NCBI GenBank assembly: GCA_027488855.1
Contig: JAIYAV010000095.1
Coordinates: forward strand, 19,645-83,644
DNA: 64,000 nt
Reading direction: 5' to 3'
From: Saprospiraceae bacterium
GTDB taxonomy: Bacteria; Bacteroidota; Bacteroidia; Chitinophagales; Saprospiraceae
The notes beneath the pieces were generated by a model. That model searched no databases. It had not been told where the DNA came from and saw only the letters and a program-made list of their open reading frames with translations. A program made the translations under genes and the position numbers. Positions 1 through 8,643 of the stretch are shown here, piece after piece (position 1 is the stretch's first letter; each line of letters starts with the position of its first letter).

Positions 1-448
1 CCTGCGTTTTGGTACTTACTTCAATGTCTTTCATTTCTTCCTGAGTTGGTGGTGGAACTTCTTCCACGACTTCCTCATCTTTCTTCACCACAGGAGCCAC
101 GAAAGCAATGGTCGCTTTTGGTGGTGGTGGTTCCACTGGTGGTGGCGGCGGTGGCGGTACTGCTTTGGGGTCGATCGGCGGTGGCTCAGCCAGGTTAACC
201 TCTACGCTGAGGGTGTCCTGGTTGGCTTGATTTTCACGAATTACCTTTGCCAACAATTGGCCGCCAATCAATAAAGCGATGAGGCCCAATGCTGCGAGTG
301 TCCCCTGAGTCATGCGGTCACTGTACTTCTTACGCAGTACATAGGCTCCATAACTCTGGTTGCGCCCAGCAAAGATAATATCATTCAAATCCGCCTTCAT
401 TACCGCATCCGCCTTAACAGCTCCTTGTGGAGTTTTTTGGGTACTCAT
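1..448 (-). CDS. tonB: TonB family energy transducer, N-terminal part (cut by window edge)
   Basis: TonB links the inner-membrane ExbB/ExbD motor to outer-membrane receptors. About 149 codons are visible from the ATG at 448; the reading frame is still open at base 1, so the C-terminal receptor-contacting domain lies outside the window. Seen in the sequence: a short cytoplasmic head with the motif GRNQSYGAYVLRKKY, which is typical of Bacteroidota TonB proteins, one hydrophobic membrane anchor (residues about 48-67), then a proline-rich periplasmic spacer with runs of prolines separated by Val, Glu and Lys. It is the last gene of the exbB-exbD-exbD-tonB cluster, 18 bases after the second exbD. 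The assignment rests on this N-terminal architecture and on context, because the TonB_C domain itself is not visible. Confidence 0.85.
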   Translation of the reverse strand, partial: MSTQKTPQGAVKADAVMKADLNDIIFAGRNQSYGAYVLRKKYSDRMTQGTLAALGLIALLIGGQLLAKVIRENQANQDTLSVEVNLAEPPPIDPKAVPPPPPPPVEPPPPKATIAFVAPVVKKDEEVVEEVPPPTQEEMKDIEVSTKTQ

Positions 449-466
449 GCGCGAATTATTTTTAAA

Positions 467-1081
467 TTATTTGATACCTGTCTTGGCAATTTCGGCGTTG
501 ATGGCCTGCATACCTTTCTCAGAGATAAGGCGATTACCAGATTTTGTGGCAACCAGCTTGTCGATTTCAGAGAATTCGTCAATGATGGCATAACGCTTCA
601 CGCCAGTAATGGCCATTTCGTCCAAGATGTCTACCATGTTGCGGTACTTGGAATCAGGCAATGGTTTGATCATTACAAAGAGTTCGTCTTTGTCACCCCA
701 TTGCTGTTGTACCTCCAACTGGCGCTGCTTGATCATGGCGCGGATTCCCGTTCTAGAGAAAAACGTACTGTCTACTTTGATACTGGTATCGTCGCTGGCA
801 CCAGTGTAACAGTAGAGCATATCGTTTTTGCCCATCACAATGGAATAGGTTTTGGACTGCTTGATTTCAGGCAAGTCTTCCGTTTTTTCCTTGTCTTTAG
901 CAGGCTTGTTTACTTCCATCGCCTTAGGCTTGCTGAAAGTAGTAGCCAACATAAAGAAGGTAATCAGAAGAAACCCTAAATCCACCATCGCTGTCAAATC
1001 CACCCGGGTTGAAGACTTTTTCGATCGGGCTTTCTTTTTGCCTTTTTTTGCCCCACTTTCGGGGGTATTCATTTCTGCCAT
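467..1081 (-). CDS. exbD: ExbD/TolR family biopolymer transport protein (second copy)
   Basis: This is a proton-channel subunit of the ExbB-ExbD motor that energises TonB. The 204-aa protein has a very basic N-terminus (KKGKKKARSKK, residues 12-22), a single membrane helix at about 28-50 with the motif VDLTAMVDLGFLL, and a periplasmic domain. Asp34 in that helix aligns with the essential proton-carrying aspartate of the family. The periplasmic part is longer than in E. coli ExbD (about 140 aa in total), which is common in Bacteroidota. It lies 43 bases after the first exbD and 18 bases before tonB. Two different ExbD proteins side by side may form heterodimers, a point I infer and cannot see. 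Confidence 0.9.
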   Translation of the reverse strand: MAEMNTPESGAKKGKKKARSKKSSTRVDLTAMVDLGFLLITFFMLATTFSKPKAMEVNKPAKDKEKTEDLPEIKQSKTYSIVMGKNDMLYCYTGASDDTSIKVDSTFFSRTGIRAMIKQRQLEVQQQWGDKDELFVMIKPLPDSKYRNMVDILDEMAITGVKRYAIIDEFSEIDKLVATKSGNRLISEKGMQAINAEIAKTGIK

Positions 1082-1124
1082 GGCTTCAATGCTTTTAAAG
1101 GGCCAATAAAATTATTGCCTTCGA

Positions 1125-1751
1125 TTACTCTTTATTGGCGCTTTCAGCGTTAGCTGCCCTGCCAGAAGTAATCAGGTTGAATTTGTTCACCTTGCGCTCT
1201 TGAAGTTGAGCAATGACTTCGTTGACGTCTTCGTAGCTTGCTTCTTTGTCGGCTTTTACCGCAATTCGCAATTTAGGATTTGATTGACGTGCGAAGAGAA
1301 TTGCATCCATGAATTCACTAGGATTAGGTGGTTTGACCTCCATGCTGATCCCCGGCTGCTTTACCTTGTTGAGTTCTTCTGGGCTCAAGGCAAGGAACTG
1401 AGGCAACTGGCTGGCTGAAACCCCGTAGCTGTCCAACACTACAAAGTTGTGCTGCATAGTTGCAGTTACTTTAAACTTGTAGTGTTCCGCCATTTTGGCC
1501 AACCAAAGTGCACGTGTATTCTGATCATCAACCCCAATGAATACCTTCCCGCCTTTTTCAACCTGGATCAACAAAATGTCCTTGTCTGGAAGAGGCAACT
1601 GCGCAGTAGATGAAGGGATGTTGATCTGTGCTACTTCGTTTGGCTTAAACTTCGTGGTCAAGATGAAGAAAGACAAAAGAAGAAAGGCAACATCACACAT
1701 CGCGGTCATATCGATCGCTGTACTTTTGCGTGGTAACTTTACCTTACTCAT
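1125..1751 (-). CDS. exbD: ExbD/TolR family biopolymer transport protein (first copy)
   Basis: First of two ExbD-like subunits of the proton-driven ExbB-ExbD-TonB system. The 208-aa protein starts with a short basic head (SKVKLPRKS), followed by one transmembrane helix (about residues 13-34) with IDMTAMCDVAFLLLSFFI. Asp20 in that helix is the expected proton-relay residue. The rest is periplasmic and differs clearly from the second copy, so this is not a recent duplication. It starts 87 bases after exbB, and that gap holds a hairpin followed by a short T run (separate entry) that could lower exbD transcription relative to exbB. Confidence 0.9.
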   Translation of the reverse strand: MSKVKLPRKSTAIDMTAMCDVAFLLLSFFILTTKFKPNEVAQINIPSSTAQLPLPDKDILLIQVEKGGKVFIGVDDQNTRALWLAKMAEHYKFKVTATMQHNFVVLDSYGVSASQLPQFLALSPEELNKVKQPGISMEVKPPNPSEFMDAILFARQSNPKLRIAVKADKEASYEDVNEVIAQLQERKVNKFNLITSGRAANAESANKE

Positions 1752-1765
1752 GCTTTTAATTTTTA

Positions 1766-1820
1766 AAAACGCTCTATCTTACCAGATGCAGTACGCATCA
1801 AAAGTGGTGTGCGATAGAGC
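1766..1820 (-). terminator. hairpin between exbB and exbD, possible attenuator
   Basis: On the minus strand GCTCTATC (1820-1813) pairs with GATAGAGC (1778-1771), an 8-bp stem. A second inner hairpin GATGC/GCATC lies in its loop. The outer stem is followed on the minus strand by GTTTTTAAAA. This resembles a partial intrinsic terminator inside the operon and could reduce expression of the two exbD genes and tonB relative to exbB. In the other direction the stem is followed by nine T residues, so it could also stop antisense transcripts. The structure is seen; the function is inferred. Confidence 0.5.
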
Positions 1821-1838
1821 ATTTTTTTTTAAAAATTT

Positions 1839-2669
1839 TTAGTGCTTGGAAGCAAAAGTTTGAGCGATGCTGAAACCAGCTTCATCGATGGCATAAGTCA
1901 TACCGTCGATACGAGTGGTAAAGAAGTTGTAAAAGATGATCGCAAGTGCAGAAGTAGAGATACCCAATGCAGTGTTGATCAAGGCTTCAGAGATACCAGT
2001 TGAAAGAGCAACCGCATCTGGAGCACCAGTAGATGCCATCGCGGAGAAGGATTTGATCATACCAAATACTGTTCCCAACAAACCCAACAATGTTGCGATT
2101 GAAGATACAGTTGCCAGGATAACCAAGTTTTTCTCCAACATTGGAAGTTCCAATGAAGTAGCTTCTTCGATTTCCTTGGTGATGGCCAACACTTTTTGCT
2201 CACGGTCAAGCCCTGTTTCCGTTTGCATTTTCTTGTAAGTTTCCAATCCAGCTTTAACTACAGCAGCAACTGAACCCTTCTGCTTGTCGCATTCAGCAAT
2301 CGCAGAGTCTACGTTGTCCGCATTAAGCAGCTGTTGGATTTTTCTTACAAAGTTTGGAATTGAACCTTTACCCCGCGCATTGAAGATGGTAAAGATGCGC
2401 TCAAAAAATACAGAAAGAACCAATAAAAAGGTTCCGATCAAAATGGGAACCAAGAACCCACCTTTGTACATCATACCTTGGATTTTCCCAGGAATTGGGT
2501 GGTTTTTGTTGTCTCCTCCTTCAAACCATTGGCCATCGCCAAGGTAAAGCGAATAGACAAGGTAACCACAAACCAACACAATTGGAACAATTGCGAAGGC
2601 AAATACTGTACTGAAAGAACCGGATGACGCTTGTGCTGCTTTAGCAGCTGGTTTTGTCGATTTACTCAT
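1839..2669 (-). CDS. exbB: MotA/TolQ/ExbB proton channel family protein
   Basis: Pentameric proton-channel subunit that, with ExbD, powers TonB-dependent outer-membrane transport. The 276-aa protein has a low-complexity Ala/Lys head, an N-terminal membrane helix (about 21-43), a second (about 70-95, with FLVPILIGTFLLVL), and two long C-terminal helices containing VSSIATLLGLLGTVFGMI and ALINTALGISTSALAI, the conserved MotA_ExbB signature. The family's large cytoplasmic loop is present between helices two and three. It is the first gene of the exbB-exbD-exbD-tonB cluster. The extra N-terminal helix makes it longer than classic ExbB (about 240 aa), as is usual in this phylum. TolQ is the alternative name; the tonB gene downstream favours ExbB. 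Confidence 0.9.
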   Translation of the reverse strand: MSKSTKPAAKAAQASSGSFSTVFAFAIVPIVLVCGYLVYSLYLGDGQWFEGGDNKNHPIPGKIQGMMYKGGFLVPILIGTFLLVLSVFFERIFTIFNARGKGSIPNFVRKIQQLLNADNVDSAIAECDKQKGSVAAVVKAGLETYKKMQTETGLDREQKVLAITKEIEEATSLELPMLEKNLVILATVSSIATLLGLLGTVFGMIKSFSAMASTGAPDAVALSTGISEALINTALGISTSALAIIFYNFFTTRIDGMTYAIDEAGFSIAQTFASKH

Positions 2670-2919
2670 GGCTAATCAGGATTTTTAGAAAAAAATTATG
2701 TTTTAGTTAACAAATGTTTTACCAAAAGGAAACGTGGGAAGGAAGTGTTCGCAGCCGTGAAGATAAACAAAAGATAATTCTTTGCAAGTATAAAATTTGC
2801 CGGAAAATATGGCTTTGCACAGCTTGTGACAATAATTAAGAGGTGACAACGCAAACAAAAACACAACAAGTGGTATAATTTGATGGATAATGTTTTGATA
2901 GTGTTGAAAATACAATAAC
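2670..2919. other. AT-rich intergenic region upstream of exbB
   Basis: About 250 AT-rich bases upstream of exbB that should hold its promoter. I searched for the Bacteroidota promoter pattern (TTTG about 20 bases before TAnnTTTG, read on the minus strand) and found no convincing match. No gene is supported here; the short reading frames have no recognisable features. Confidence 0.5.
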
Positions 2920-2951
2920 AAAGGGGCAAAATGATTGCATTTTGCCCCTTT
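2920..2951 (-). terminator. hairpin terminator after nuoN
   Basis: A perfect 14-bp stem (2920-2933 with 2938-2951; core GGGGC/GCCCC flanked by A/T pairs) with a 4-base loop. It lies 74 bases beyond the stop codon of nuoN, the last gene of the complex I operon, and upstream of exbB. There is no long T run on the minus strand beyond the A/T-rich stem end, so its strength as a terminator is uncertain, but position and stability fit. Confidence 0.7.
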
Positions 2952-3025
2952 CTCAGTAGAATTTATTATTTGTAAAAAATACAAGATTTTTTATTTGGCC
3001 TACATTCTCGTAACATTGGTTGGGC

Positions 3026-4405
3026 TTACCAGCCGTTCAATACCACATTGGGAAAAATGCCCAGCACCAACAGCACCAAGGTACAGATCACTAAAACGGC
3101 TGAATAGCCGAGCACATATGGCACCGTAACTGGCCCCTCGGCAGCGCCTTGGAAGGCAGTACGCATGACCCTGAAATAGTAAAAAATACCAATTGCCGAA
3201 TTTAAGGCGGCCAGTACCACCAACCATGCGTAACCATTGTGTAGTGCATCTACAAAAACGGCATATTTGCCAATAAATCCGGCCAGGGGTGGAATACCCG
3301 CGAGTGAAAGCATCGACAGTACCAAACAAAAGGTAAGCAGGGGCTTGCTTTGATACAAACCTTTGAGCCCATCAATGGAACCGCTGCCTAAACTTTCTTT
3401 AACGGTCAGGTATACCGCAATGGCAATAACGTTGGCAATGGAATACACCAACATATAATACAGTACAGTAGAGGAGGAGTTGGTCCCTAAACCAACCAGT
3501 GCCAGCATCACATAACCCGCATTGGCGATACTAGAGAATGCCAACAAACGTTTCAGGTTATTTTGGTTCAAAGCCATTAAGTTGCCTATAGTCATCGTCA
3601 AGGCAGACAATACGGCAAGCAATGGCGTAAAACTGTCTCCAATGGGTGCAATAGCCTGGGTCAAAAAGCGCAAAAAGCCCCCAAACGCGGCGGTTTTTGC
3701 TACAGTTGCCATAAACACCATGATAACAGCTGGAGAACCCTGATATACATCCGGTGCCCAAAAGTGAAAAGGTGCAGCCGAAATTTTGAAAATGAAGGCA
3801 ATCATAATCAGCATCACTCCCAATTTCACCAAAGCAGGAGTTTCTGGCGTGTTGCTCAAATAGGCACTAATGGCACCGAAATCAAAACTGCCGCTCATCC
3901 CGTACATCAGCACCATGCCCAAAAGCAGGAAAACGGTAATGAAAGAACCCATCAGGAAGTACTTCAAGCCCGCTTCATTGGAAAGCAGGTTGTTCCGTTC
4001 GCTGGTTGCCAATATATATAATGGTATAGAGAGGATTTCCAAACCAACAAAAAACATCACCAGATTGTAACTGCCAACCATAATCATGCCCCCAACGACA
4101 GAAAACAGGAACAAGGCATAAATGTCGCCCAGGTGCTCGTGGTTGTCGCGGTAATACCGACGGCTCAGGATCAGAATGACCAAAGTTACACCCATTAGTA
4201 CAGCTGAAAAATTGACCGCAAAACTGTCAAACTTCAACATGCCAGAATAAACCGGAGCATCGTGCAGGTTCTGAGGCAAAAAATTGGACACAAAGGCGGC
4301 CAGGGTAGCCACTAAAACTGCTGGTAGCGCCAGCTTTTTTAGCTTATATGCCCCAATAAACATGGACAAGATGCCCGCAAGTGAAAGTATAATGATCGGA
4401 TACAT
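3026..4405 (-). CDS. nuoN: NADH-quinone oxidoreductase subunit N
   Basis: Membrane proton-pumping subunit of respiratory complex I, related to Mrp-type antiporters. The 459-aa protein is almost entirely hydrophobic, with about 13-14 predicted helices. The conserved antiporter core is visible: EILSIPLYIL (charged helix glutamate), FKISAAPFHFWAPDVYQGSP (discontinuous helix and key lysine) and NLKRLLAFSSIANAGY. Length matches the family. It begins 24 bases after nuoM and is the last gene of the fourteen-gene operon, followed by a hairpin terminator. Confidence 0.95.
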   Translation of the reverse strand: MYPIIILSLAGILSMFIGAYKLKKLALPAVLVATLAAFVSNFLPQNLHDAPVYSGMLKFDSFAVNFSAVLMGVTLVILILSRRYYRDNHEHLGDIYALFLFSVVGGMIMVGSYNLVMFFVGLEILSIPLYILATSERNNLLSNEAGLKYFLMGSFITVFLLLGMVLMYGMSGSFDFGAISAYLSNTPETPALVKLGVMLIMIAFIFKISAAPFHFWAPDVYQGSPAVIMVFMATVAKTAAFGGFLRFLTQAIAPIGDSFTPLLAVLSALTMTIGNLMALNQNNLKRLLAFSSIANAGYVMLALVGLGTNSSSTVLYYMLVYSIANVIAIAVYLTVKESLGSGSIDGLKGLYQSKPLLTFCLVLSMLSLAGIPPLAGFIGKYAVFVDALHNGYAWLVVLAALNSAIGIFYYFRVMRTAFQGAAEGPVTVPYVLGYSAVLVICTLVLLVLGIFPNVVLNGW

Positions 4406-4429
4406 ACTTTATGATTAATGGGTCGTTGG

Positions 4430-5866
4430 TCAAAGTGATTGCAACAATTGTTCAATCGAGGGTTGTGCGATGCGGGTAATGATGTCGGGGAACAAGCCCA
4501 TCAGTACGATGGCGATGACAATGGGTACCAACACGGCTTTGTCCCAAATGTCCAGATCCGGAAAAGCACTAACCTTGGTTTCACCCAACATCACGCCCTG
4601 ATAAGATTTGAACATGTATACTGCACCCAAGATAACCCCCGAACCAGCCACCAAGCTCCAGCCCCAATTCTGTTTGAACAAGGAAGAAAGCAACATAAAT
4701 TCACCCGGGAAACCATTGGTCAGCGGCAATGCCACACTGCCGAGCAACACTACAAAGTACGTAGTTGCAAACCAGGGCGCAATGTTTCGAATCCCTCCTA
4801 ACTGAGCAATCTCATTGGTTTGGGTACGCTCCATCAGGATGGCACAAACATAGAACAAACCGATGGCATTGACTCCGTGGGCAAACATCTGCAACATGGA
4901 GCCCGTCAAACCTTCGGTGCTTACTGTCAAAATCCCCGCAGCAATCAAACCGACGTGGGCAATGGAAGAGTAAGCAAACAAACGTTTGAGGTCTTTTTGT
5001 TGAATGGCGATTACACTAGCGTAGGCAATACCGATGACGATTAACCAGATCATCCAGGGGGCATGTTGCTGCAGTGCATTGGGTGCAATCGGCAATACCC
5101 AGCGAATGATGCTGTACAAACCCATTTTGAGCATGATGCCCGAAAGCAACATGGTGCCCGCCGTTGGAGCTTGTGTATAGGTATCAGGCTGCCAGGTATG
5201 GAACGGGAAAACCGGTATTTTGATGGCGTAAGCGAGCATAAAAGAAAGCAGTACGAAAGTTTCTGCTTCAGGGCTCAAGCTTACCTTATAAACATTGCTG
5301 ATGTCGAAGGAGGCTGGGCTCCACTGTTGGCTTAGGAAAATGATGGCCACCAGCATCAACAAGCTACCTACCAAGGTGTAGATGAAAAACTTCATCGCTG
5401 TTTTGCGGTGTTGGCCGGAGCCCCACAACAAAACCAGGAAGTAAGCTGGAATAAGCGCCAATTCCCAGAAAATATAGTACAAGAACAAATCCTGGGCAAC
5501 AAAAACCCCAGTCATCGCTCCTTGCATGATCAGCATCAGACCGTAAAATAGCCCCTGATGGTCATGGTTTTCTTTAAAAGTAGACAGGAAAATCAGTGGT
5601 GACAACAAGTTGGTCAACAGAAGCATCACCATACTGATGCCGTCGGCACCTACGTGGTAGCCTATCCCCAGCATGGGCAACCATTCGCTTTGTGCTTCAA
5701 ATTGAACACCTCCAGTTGGTACAAAACTCGAAGCCATGTAAACGCTCAGGGCCGCAGCAACCAGGGAAAGCAACAGTGCTTGCCAGCGGGTAGTGCTGGT
5801 TCCTGGAATCAACGTGAGGAGCAATCCCCCCAGAATGGGTATAAAGAGTAAAAGTGTAGTCAGCAT
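4430..5866 (-). CDS. nuoM: NADH-quinone oxidoreductase subunit M
   Basis: Antiporter-like membrane subunit of complex I that pumps protons. With the start at the ATG at 5866 the protein is 478 aa and begins MLTTLLLFIPILGG, the expected first helix; the frame extends 19 codons upstream, but that extension overlaps the end of nuoL and is not conserved-looking. Visible motifs are FWELALIPAYFL (pump glutamate), IKIPVFPFHTWQPDTYTQAP (broken helix with lysine) and KDLKRLFAYSSIAHVG. It starts 10 bases after nuoL and ends 24 bases before nuoN. Confidence 0.95.
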   Translation of the reverse strand: MLTTLLLFIPILGGLLLTLIPGTSTTRWQALLLSLVAAALSVYMASSFVPTGGVQFEAQSEWLPMLGIGYHVGADGISMVMLLLTNLLSPLIFLSTFKENHDHQGLFYGLMLIMQGAMTGVFVAQDLFLYYIFWELALIPAYFLVLLWGSGQHRKTAMKFFIYTLVGSLLMLVAIIFLSQQWSPASFDISNVYKVSLSPEAETFVLLSFMLAYAIKIPVFPFHTWQPDTYTQAPTAGTMLLSGIMLKMGLYSIIRWVLPIAPNALQQHAPWMIWLIVIGIAYASVIAIQQKDLKRLFAYSSIAHVGLIAAGILTVSTEGLTGSMLQMFAHGVNAIGLFYVCAILMERTQTNEIAQLGGIRNIAPWFATTYFVVLLGSVALPLTNGFPGEFMLLSSLFKQNWGWSLVAGSGVILGAVYMFKSYQGVMLGETKVSAFPDLDIWDKAVLVPIVIAIVLMGLFPDIITRIAQPSIEQLLQSL

Positions 5867-5876
5867 GAGCGTTTCG

Positions 5877-7772
5877 TTAAAACAGGATTTGTAATGCCAA
5901 CAAGAGTATAATGCCCAGGGCAAAGACGAAGAGGTACAAACCTACCGCGCCTTGTTGGATGTTTTTCAATAAGGCACCGGCATTCGTGACGGATTGACCT
6001 ACACCATTGATGATCCCGTCGAGAATTTTAGGATCTACAACGCGGCCAAACCACTCCGACAATAACTGAGTAGGTTTTACAAACAAAGCCTGGTACAATT
6101 CGTCTACAAAATATTTGTGGCTGAGTACCCGCCCAAAACCTTGTTCCGCCTCATCTTCAACGGGGACGGTATTTTTACCCACATAAATGGAATAGGCAAA
6201 GGCAATTACGGCTACCACGAGAGCGACTACAATCCCCATTAATACCCATTCGGTACTCGCTGAAATGGCATGATGGTGTTCGTGACCTTCCTCCATCCCC
6301 AGCACTCCTGCCAGGGTATGTTGCAACCAGTCGCCGCCACCCATCAGGGCTGGCCAGTTGAGAAAACCACCGATTACCGAAAGCACAGCCAAGACACCTA
6401 AAGGAGCCGTCATCGAAATCGGTGACTCATGTGCGTGGTGCAACGTATCGTGTTCCACCCGACTTTGGCCAAAAAAGACCAAAAAGAACATGCGGAACAT
6501 ATAGAATACCGTCAGCAAGGAGGCAATTACGCCTGCTGCAAACAGCAACGGACTTTTTTCGTAAGCAGCCAGCAGGATTTGGTCTTTGGAAACGAAACCT
6601 GCGAAAGGAGGAATACCCGCAATGGCCAGGGTACCAACCAAAAATACAATGAAGGTAACCGGTAGCACCTTGCGCAAGGCCCCCATTTTGCGGATGTCTT
6701 GCTCGCCATCCAGGCCGTGGATCACACTACCTGCACCCAGGAACAACAAAGCTTTGAAAAAAGCGTGTGTCACCAGGTGGAAAAAGGCAGCAACGTATGC
6801 ACCCAATCCAAGGGCAAAAAACATCAAACCCAACTGAGATACGGTGGAATAGGCGAGAACCTTCTTGATGTCGTTTTGTTTCAAACCAATCGTAGCAGCA
6901 AAAATCGAGGTAGCCAAGCCCACCACCGTCAGCACTTGCATGCTAATGGGGCTCAGGTCGAACAACACGTGGCTGCGAATGGTCAGGTAAACACCCGCAG
7001 TAACCATCGTAGCCGCGTGGATCAGGGCAGATACCGGAGTAGGACCAGCCATCGCGTCAGGCAACCAGGTGTACAGTGGAATTTGTGCACTTTTACCCGC
7101 TGCTCCAACTATGAATAATAAGGTAAGGGTTGTAATGTCAAAGGTAGAGATGCGAGCCCAAACAGCGGGATCAAGTACATCTTTGTAGTTGAGTGAACCC
7201 ACCAAGTACAACATACCGAACAAACCCAGCAAAAAGCCGAGGTCACCAATTCGGTTCATCACGAAGGCTTTTTTGGCTGCTTCGTTGTACTCATCTACTT
7301 TGAACCAAAAGCCTATCAATAAGTAAGAGCAGAGCCCAACCCCTTCCCAACCTGCAAACAGCAGGAGGTAGTTGTTGCTCATGACCAAAATGAGCATGAA
7401 AAACACGAACAAGTTGAGGTAGGCAAAAAAGTAATTGTGCCGCTCATCATCGTGCATGTAACCAGTAGAGTAAATATGAATCAAAGATCCCACCCCGCTG
7501 ATTACCAACATCATGATCAAGGAAAGAGGATCGACTAAAAAGCCAAAATTAACCGACCAGGTACCACTCGATAACCAAGTGTACAAGTTTTGTTCCAAAG
7601 CGCCGTTGCCAAAAACTGCTCCCATCAATCCTAGGGATAGAACAAAGGAAGCCAAAACACTTGCGCATCCGATCATTCCAGCCACTCCTTTGGGAAGTTG
7701 TTTTGCTCCTAGCCCCAGGACGAAAAAGCCGAGGAGCGGAAGCACGGGAATGAGCCAAATTAGGTTTTCCAT
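5877..7772 (-). CDS. nuoL: NADH-quinone oxidoreductase subunit L
   Basis: The most distal antiporter-like subunit of complex I, carrying the long lateral helix along the membrane arm. The 631-aa protein shows the family signatures GWEGVGLCSYLLIGFW, KSAQIPLYTWLPDAMAGPTPVSALIHAATMV (in two parts along the discontinuous helices) and NDIKKVLAYSTVSQLG. The C-terminal part carries the lateral helix and a final anchor. A histidine-rich patch (GHEHHH, about residue 490) sits in the loop before the lateral helix. It starts 45 bases after nuoK, the widest gap among the membrane-subunit genes. Confidence 0.95.
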   Translation of the reverse strand: MENLIWLIPVLPLLGFFVLGLGAKQLPKGVAGMIGCASVLASFVLSLGLMGAVFGNGALEQNLYTWLSSGTWSVNFGFLVDPLSLIMMLVISGVGSLIHIYSTGYMHDDERHNYFFAYLNLFVFFMLILVMSNNYLLLFAGWEGVGLCSYLLIGFWFKVDEYNEAAKKAFVMNRIGDLGFLLGLFGMLYLVGSLNYKDVLDPAVWARISTFDITTLTLLFIVGAAGKSAQIPLYTWLPDAMAGPTPVSALIHAATMVTAGVYLTIRSHVLFDLSPISMQVLTVVGLATSIFAATIGLKQNDIKKVLAYSTVSQLGLMFFALGLGAYVAAFFHLVTHAFFKALLFLGAGSVIHGLDGEQDIRKMGALRKVLPVTFIVFLVGTLAIAGIPPFAGFVSKDQILLAAYEKSPLLFAAGVIASLLTVFYMFRMFFLVFFGQSRVEHDTLHHAHESPISMTAPLGVLAVLSVIGGFLNWPALMGGGDWLQHTLAGVLGMEEGHEHHHAISASTEWVLMGIVVALVVAVIAFAYSIYVGKNTVPVEDEAEQGFGRVLSHKYFVDELYQALFVKPTQLLSEWFGRVVDPKILDGIINGVGQSVTNAGALLKNIQQGAVGLYLFVFALGIILLLALQILF

Positions 7773-7817
7773 AAAAGTCTGTTCGATTCAGTTAAAGTGT
7801 TCTACACTTCAACTTAT

Positions 7818-8141
7818 TTACCATTTTAACTGCTTCAAAGCATTGACATCTACCGACTTGACATTGCGGTAAATCATGACCAAGATCGCTAGGCCCAGGG
7901 CAACTTCCGCTGCGGCAACGACCATGACGAAAAAGACGAACACTTGGCCACTTGGATCACCCCGGTGAGCCGAAAAGGCTACGGCCAACAAATTGACCGC
8001 ATTCAGCATCAATTCAATGGACATGAACACCACGATCATGTTGCGGCGACGTAAGACCCCGACCATCCCAATGCAAAAAAGAATCAGGCTCAGGATGATG
8101 AACTGTTCGAGTGGAACAGTGTCGAATATACTTTTTTCCAT
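7818..8141 (-). CDS. nuoK: NADH-quinone oxidoreductase subunit K
   Basis: Small membrane subunit of complex I, homologous to MrpC, placed between NuoJ/A and the antiporter subunits. It is 107 aa, standard for the family, with three helices. The helix-two glutamate is seen in VFMSIELMLNAVNLL and the third-helix glutamate in AAAEVALGLAILV; both are needed for proton transfer. It starts 2 bases after nuoJ, so translation of the two is probably coupled. Confidence 0.95.
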   Translation of the reverse strand: MEKSIFDTVPLEQFIILSLILFCIGMVGVLRRRNMIVVFMSIELMLNAVNLLAVAFSAHRGDPSGQVFVFFVMVVAAAEVALGLAILVMIYRNVKSVDVNALKQLKW

Positions 8142-8143
8142 AA

Positions 8144-8638
8144 CTATTCTTCTTTTTTGGTCAGTACAATCACCCCAACCATGGTAGCAATCAGCAACAC
8201 AGAGGTCAGCTCAAAGGGCAGTAAGTATTCGTTGAAGAGCATTTTGCCCAGTACTTTGACCGTACCATTTTCAGCAGCATTGACACCTCTGGCTGGGAGT
8301 GTGGTCACATAAGTGCCATAGCCCAAAATGCCAGCCATGGCCAAGCCAAACAGACCAGCGATCCACTTGACACTGGTATTGTTGCTGACGATCGAACTCA
8401 CTGAATTCAAATTGAGCATCATCACCACAAAAAGGAAAAGTACCATGATGGCCCCAGCATAAACAATGATGTGTACGACCGCTACAAATTCAGCATTGAG
8501 CTGTAGGTAAAGGCCCGCCATAGCAAAAAAAGTAACCACCAATGCCAATACACTGTACATGGCATTGCGCGCGAAAATGGTGACCAATGCACCAACGATT
8601 GCGATAAGGGCGAGTCCGTAAAAAATGACCTGTTCCAT
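8144..8638 (-). CDS. nuoJ: NADH-quinone oxidoreductase subunit J
   Basis: Membrane subunit of complex I whose third helix carries the pi-bulge that communicates with the quinone site. The 164-aa protein has five hydrophobic segments. The motif VVHIIVYAGAIMVLFLFVVMMLN (shown here across residues about 54-76) is the NuoJ signature, and the C-terminus LTSVLLIATMVGVIVL is the last helix. It lies 5 bases after nuoI and 2 bases before nuoK. Confidence 0.95.
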   Translation of the reverse strand: MEQVIFYGLALIAIVGALVTIFARNAMYSVLALVVTFFAMAGLYLQLNAEFVAVVHIIVYAGAIMVLFLFVVMMLNLNSVSSIVSNNTSVKWIAGLFGLAMAGILGYGTYVTTLPARGVNAAENGTVKVLGKMLFNEYLLPFELTSVLLIATMVGVIVLTKKEE

Positions 8639-8643
8639 GTGCT

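Noticed and set aside
2696..2984. Short minus-strand frames between nuoN and exbB
   Set aside because: They run through a terminator hairpin and AT-rich DNA, with no coding character.
5867..5923. Upstream extension of nuoM overlapping nuoL
   Set aside because: The residues do not resemble NuoM, and the ATG at 5866 gives the usual first helix.
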